Shown here one piece after another: positions 6,757 to 8,385 of a DNA stretch of 8,385 nucleotides. Position 1 is the first letter of the stretch. Every line of letters begins with the position of its first letter. Made by a program: the position numbers and the translations under genes. Source of the stretch: Gammaproteobacteria bacterium. Its GTDB lineage: Bacteria > Pseudomonadota > Gammaproteobacteria > SZUA-229. The notes below the pieces were generated by a model. That model saw only the letters and a list, made by a program, of their open reading frames with translations, was not told the DNA's origin and ran no database searches. The DNA lies in contig JAJRTD010000274.1 in the NCBI GenBank assembly GCA_024278435.1, positions 1-8,385 of the forward strand. The letters are read 5' to 3'.

Positions 6757-8385
6757 ATGGGCTGCTGCGAAAATTCCAACGAAGCGGAGACGCTTCAAAC
6801 AGACAACCTGACCATTGCCCTGGCCGGCAACCCCAACTGTGGAAAGTCCGCCCTGTTTAATGCCTTCACCGGTATCCGCCAGAAAACCGGCAACTGGCCC
6901 GGTGTCACCGTCGACCGTAAACAGGGATTTTTCGAGCTGCAGGGGCGAATGGTAACGGCTTATGACCTGCCCGGCATCTATTCACTTGATGCCAGTTCCA
7001 TCGATGAGGAAGTCACCCGCGATTATCTGCTGACACGCGATGCCGACCTGATTATCAACGTGGTGGATGCGGCAAACCTGGAACGCAACCTGTATCTCAG
7101 CGCACAGCTGCTGGAAATGGGTGTGCCCATCGTGCTGGCGCTGAACATGATGGACGTGGCACGCAAGCGTGGCATTCATATCGACACCGAAAAGCTGTCA
7201 CAGGAGCTGGGCTGCCCGGTGGTTCCGGTGGTTGCTGTCAGTGGTGAAGGCATCGAACAGCTCAAGCAGGAAATACTGGAAATTACCAGCGGCAGGCACA
7301 GCGGCGGCTTCCGCCTGGCGCATGACGAAGTAGTTGAGCAGGCAATTGCCGATTTAATGCCGCAACTGGAAAAATGCAGCACCGCGAGCAGTGAAAACCT
7401 GCACTGGCTGGCGCTTAAACTGCTGGAAAGTGATAACAAGGCCGAGAGCCAGTGTGGCGCTGCGGTGCTGGACGAAGTCAGCAAGTGGAAAACCCAGATC
7501 GAGGAACGCGTTGGTGAAGAAGCCGACATTCATATTGCCGACAGCCGTTTCAGCCATGCCCATGCACTGGCACAAACCGTTATCCGTGAAAAAGGCCGGG
7601 CAGGCAAAACGCTCACCGATAAAATTGACAGACTGGTATTAAGCCGGATCTTCGGTATCCCTATCTTCCTGCTGGTAATGTATTTAATGTTTATGTTCAC
7701 CATCAACTTCGGTGGTGCCTTTATCGACTTTTTTGATGGTGTGTCCGGCGCCATCTTTGTTGACGGTTTCGGTGAACTGTTAGGCAGCATCGGCACCCCC
7801 GACTTCCTGCGCCTGATACTTGCCGATGGCCTGGGCGGCGGCATTCAGATTGTTGCCACCTTTATTCCGATTATTGCCGCATTGTATTTATTCCTTTCTG
7901 CCGTCGAAGACAGCGGCTATATGGCGCGCGCCGCTTTTGTCATGGACCGCTTTATGCGCAGCATCGGCCTGCCCGGCAAGGCCTTTGTGCCGTTAATTGT
8001 CGGCTTTGGCTGCAATGTGCCGGCGGTGATGGCAACCCGTACCCTGGAAAACGAGCGTGAACGCAAGCTCACCATATTAATGAACCCGTTTATGTCCTGC
8101 GGCGCCCGCCTGCCGGTTTATGCCCTGTTCGTGGCCGCCTTTTTCCCGGTCAATGGCCAGAACCTGGTATTCGCGCTTTACCTCATTGGCATCAGCGTGG
8201 CCATTCTTACCGGCCTGCTGATGAAACGCACCATCCTGTCCGGCGAAAGCAGCGGTTTTATGATGGAGCTGCCGCCCTACCATATGCCGACACTGAAAGG
8301 CATTCTGTTGCGCACCTGGGACCGGGTGCGCCTGTTTATCAAGGAGGCCGGCCAGGTCATCGTGGTAATGGTGCTGGTAATCAAC
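6757..8385 (+). CDS. feoB: Ferrous iron transporter FeoB, N-terminal 543 residues (runs off the window end)
   Basis: FeoB is the inner-membrane Fe(II) transporter with a cytoplasmic G-protein domain. In the visible part, G1 is GNPNCGKS at 24-31, the G2 Thr is probably T51, G3 is DLPG at 70-73, G4 is NMMD at 130-133, and G5 is VAVSG at 159-163. A helical region of about 110 residues follows, then membrane helices from about 300. The gate motifs GFGCNVPAVMATR (Cys419) and NPFMSCGARLPVY (Cys448) are both intact. FeoB proteins are usually 750-780 residues, so some 220 or more are missing beyond the edge. The ATG at 6757 is 4 nt after the feoA stop; GAAGAG at 6744-6749 is a modest ribosome site. 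The N-terminus carries a Cys pair (MGCC). Expression should follow feoA and Fur. A feoC gene might lie downstream. Confidence 0.96.
   Translation, partial: MGCCENSNEAETLQTDNLTIALAGNPNCGKSALFNAFTGIRQKTGNWPGVTVDRKQGFFELQGRMVTAYDLPGIYSLDASSIDEEVTRDYLLTRDADLIINVVDAANLERNLYLSAQLLEMGVPIVLALNMMDVARKRGIHIDTEKLSQELGCPVVPVVAVSGEGIEQLKQEILEITSGRHSGGFRLAHDEVVEQAIADLMPQLEKCSTASSENLHWLALKLLESDNKAESQCGAAVLDEVSKWKTQIEERVGEEADIHIADSRFSHAHALAQTVIREKGRAGKTLTDKIDRLVLSRIFGIPIFLLVMYLMFMFTINFGGAFIDFFDGVSGAIFVDGFGELLGSIGTPDFLRLILADGLGGGIQIVATFIPIIAALYLFLSAVEDSGYMARAAFVMDRFMRSIGLPGKAFVPLIVGFGCNVPAVMATRTLENERERKLTILMNPFMSCGARLPVYALFVAAFFPVNGQNLVFALYLIGISVAILTGLLMKRTILSGESSGFMMELPPYHMPTLKGILLRTWDRVRLFIKEAGQVIVVMVLVIN

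Overview
The window looks like a housekeeping stretch of a gammaproteobacterial chromosome with moderate GC. This rests on recognisable proteins, not on a search. The MreB, MreC and MreD sequences closely resemble the Escherichia coli and Pseudomonas forms. A gatC gene lies divergent from mreBCD, as I recall for Pseudomonas. The feoAB operon has a Fur-box-like palindrome over its promoter. No mobile element, CRISPR array, tRNA or rRNA was seen.

Layout. Positions 1-173 (minus strand) hold the start of gatC, a subunit of the tRNA-dependent amidotransferase, cut by the window edge. Positions 174-571 are a divergent intergenic region with candidate promoters for both sides and a hairpin in each leader. 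Positions 572-3132 (plus) carry mreB, mreC and mreD, the rod-shape cell-wall elongation operon; mreC and mreD overlap by 8 nt. Convergent to it, a two-gene minus-strand unit spans 6290-3157. It encodes a 975-residue membrane sensor (dCache, HAMP-like linker, GAF, HD-GYP), a likely cyclic-di-GMP phosphodiesterase that starts at TTG, followed by a 69-residue membrane protein joined by an ATGA overlap. Positions 6291-6506 are a second divergent region with a nested dyad near the HD-GYP gene and a strong promoter plus Fur box for feoA. Positions 6507-8385 hold feoA and the first 543 codons of feoB (ferrous iron uptake), which runs off the end.

How the genes work together. MreB filaments, MreC and MreD organise lateral wall synthesis. 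FeoA and FeoB import Fe(II) when Fur releases the promoter. The HD-GYP protein probably senses a periplasmic small molecule and lowers cyclic-di-GMP. No direct tie between these three modules is visible beyond adjacency.

No clearly undescribed system was found. The best leads are an HD-GYP domain split by roughly 150 extra residues, its translationally coupled small membrane partner with an internal repeat, and several unexplained inverted repeats in the intergenic regions.
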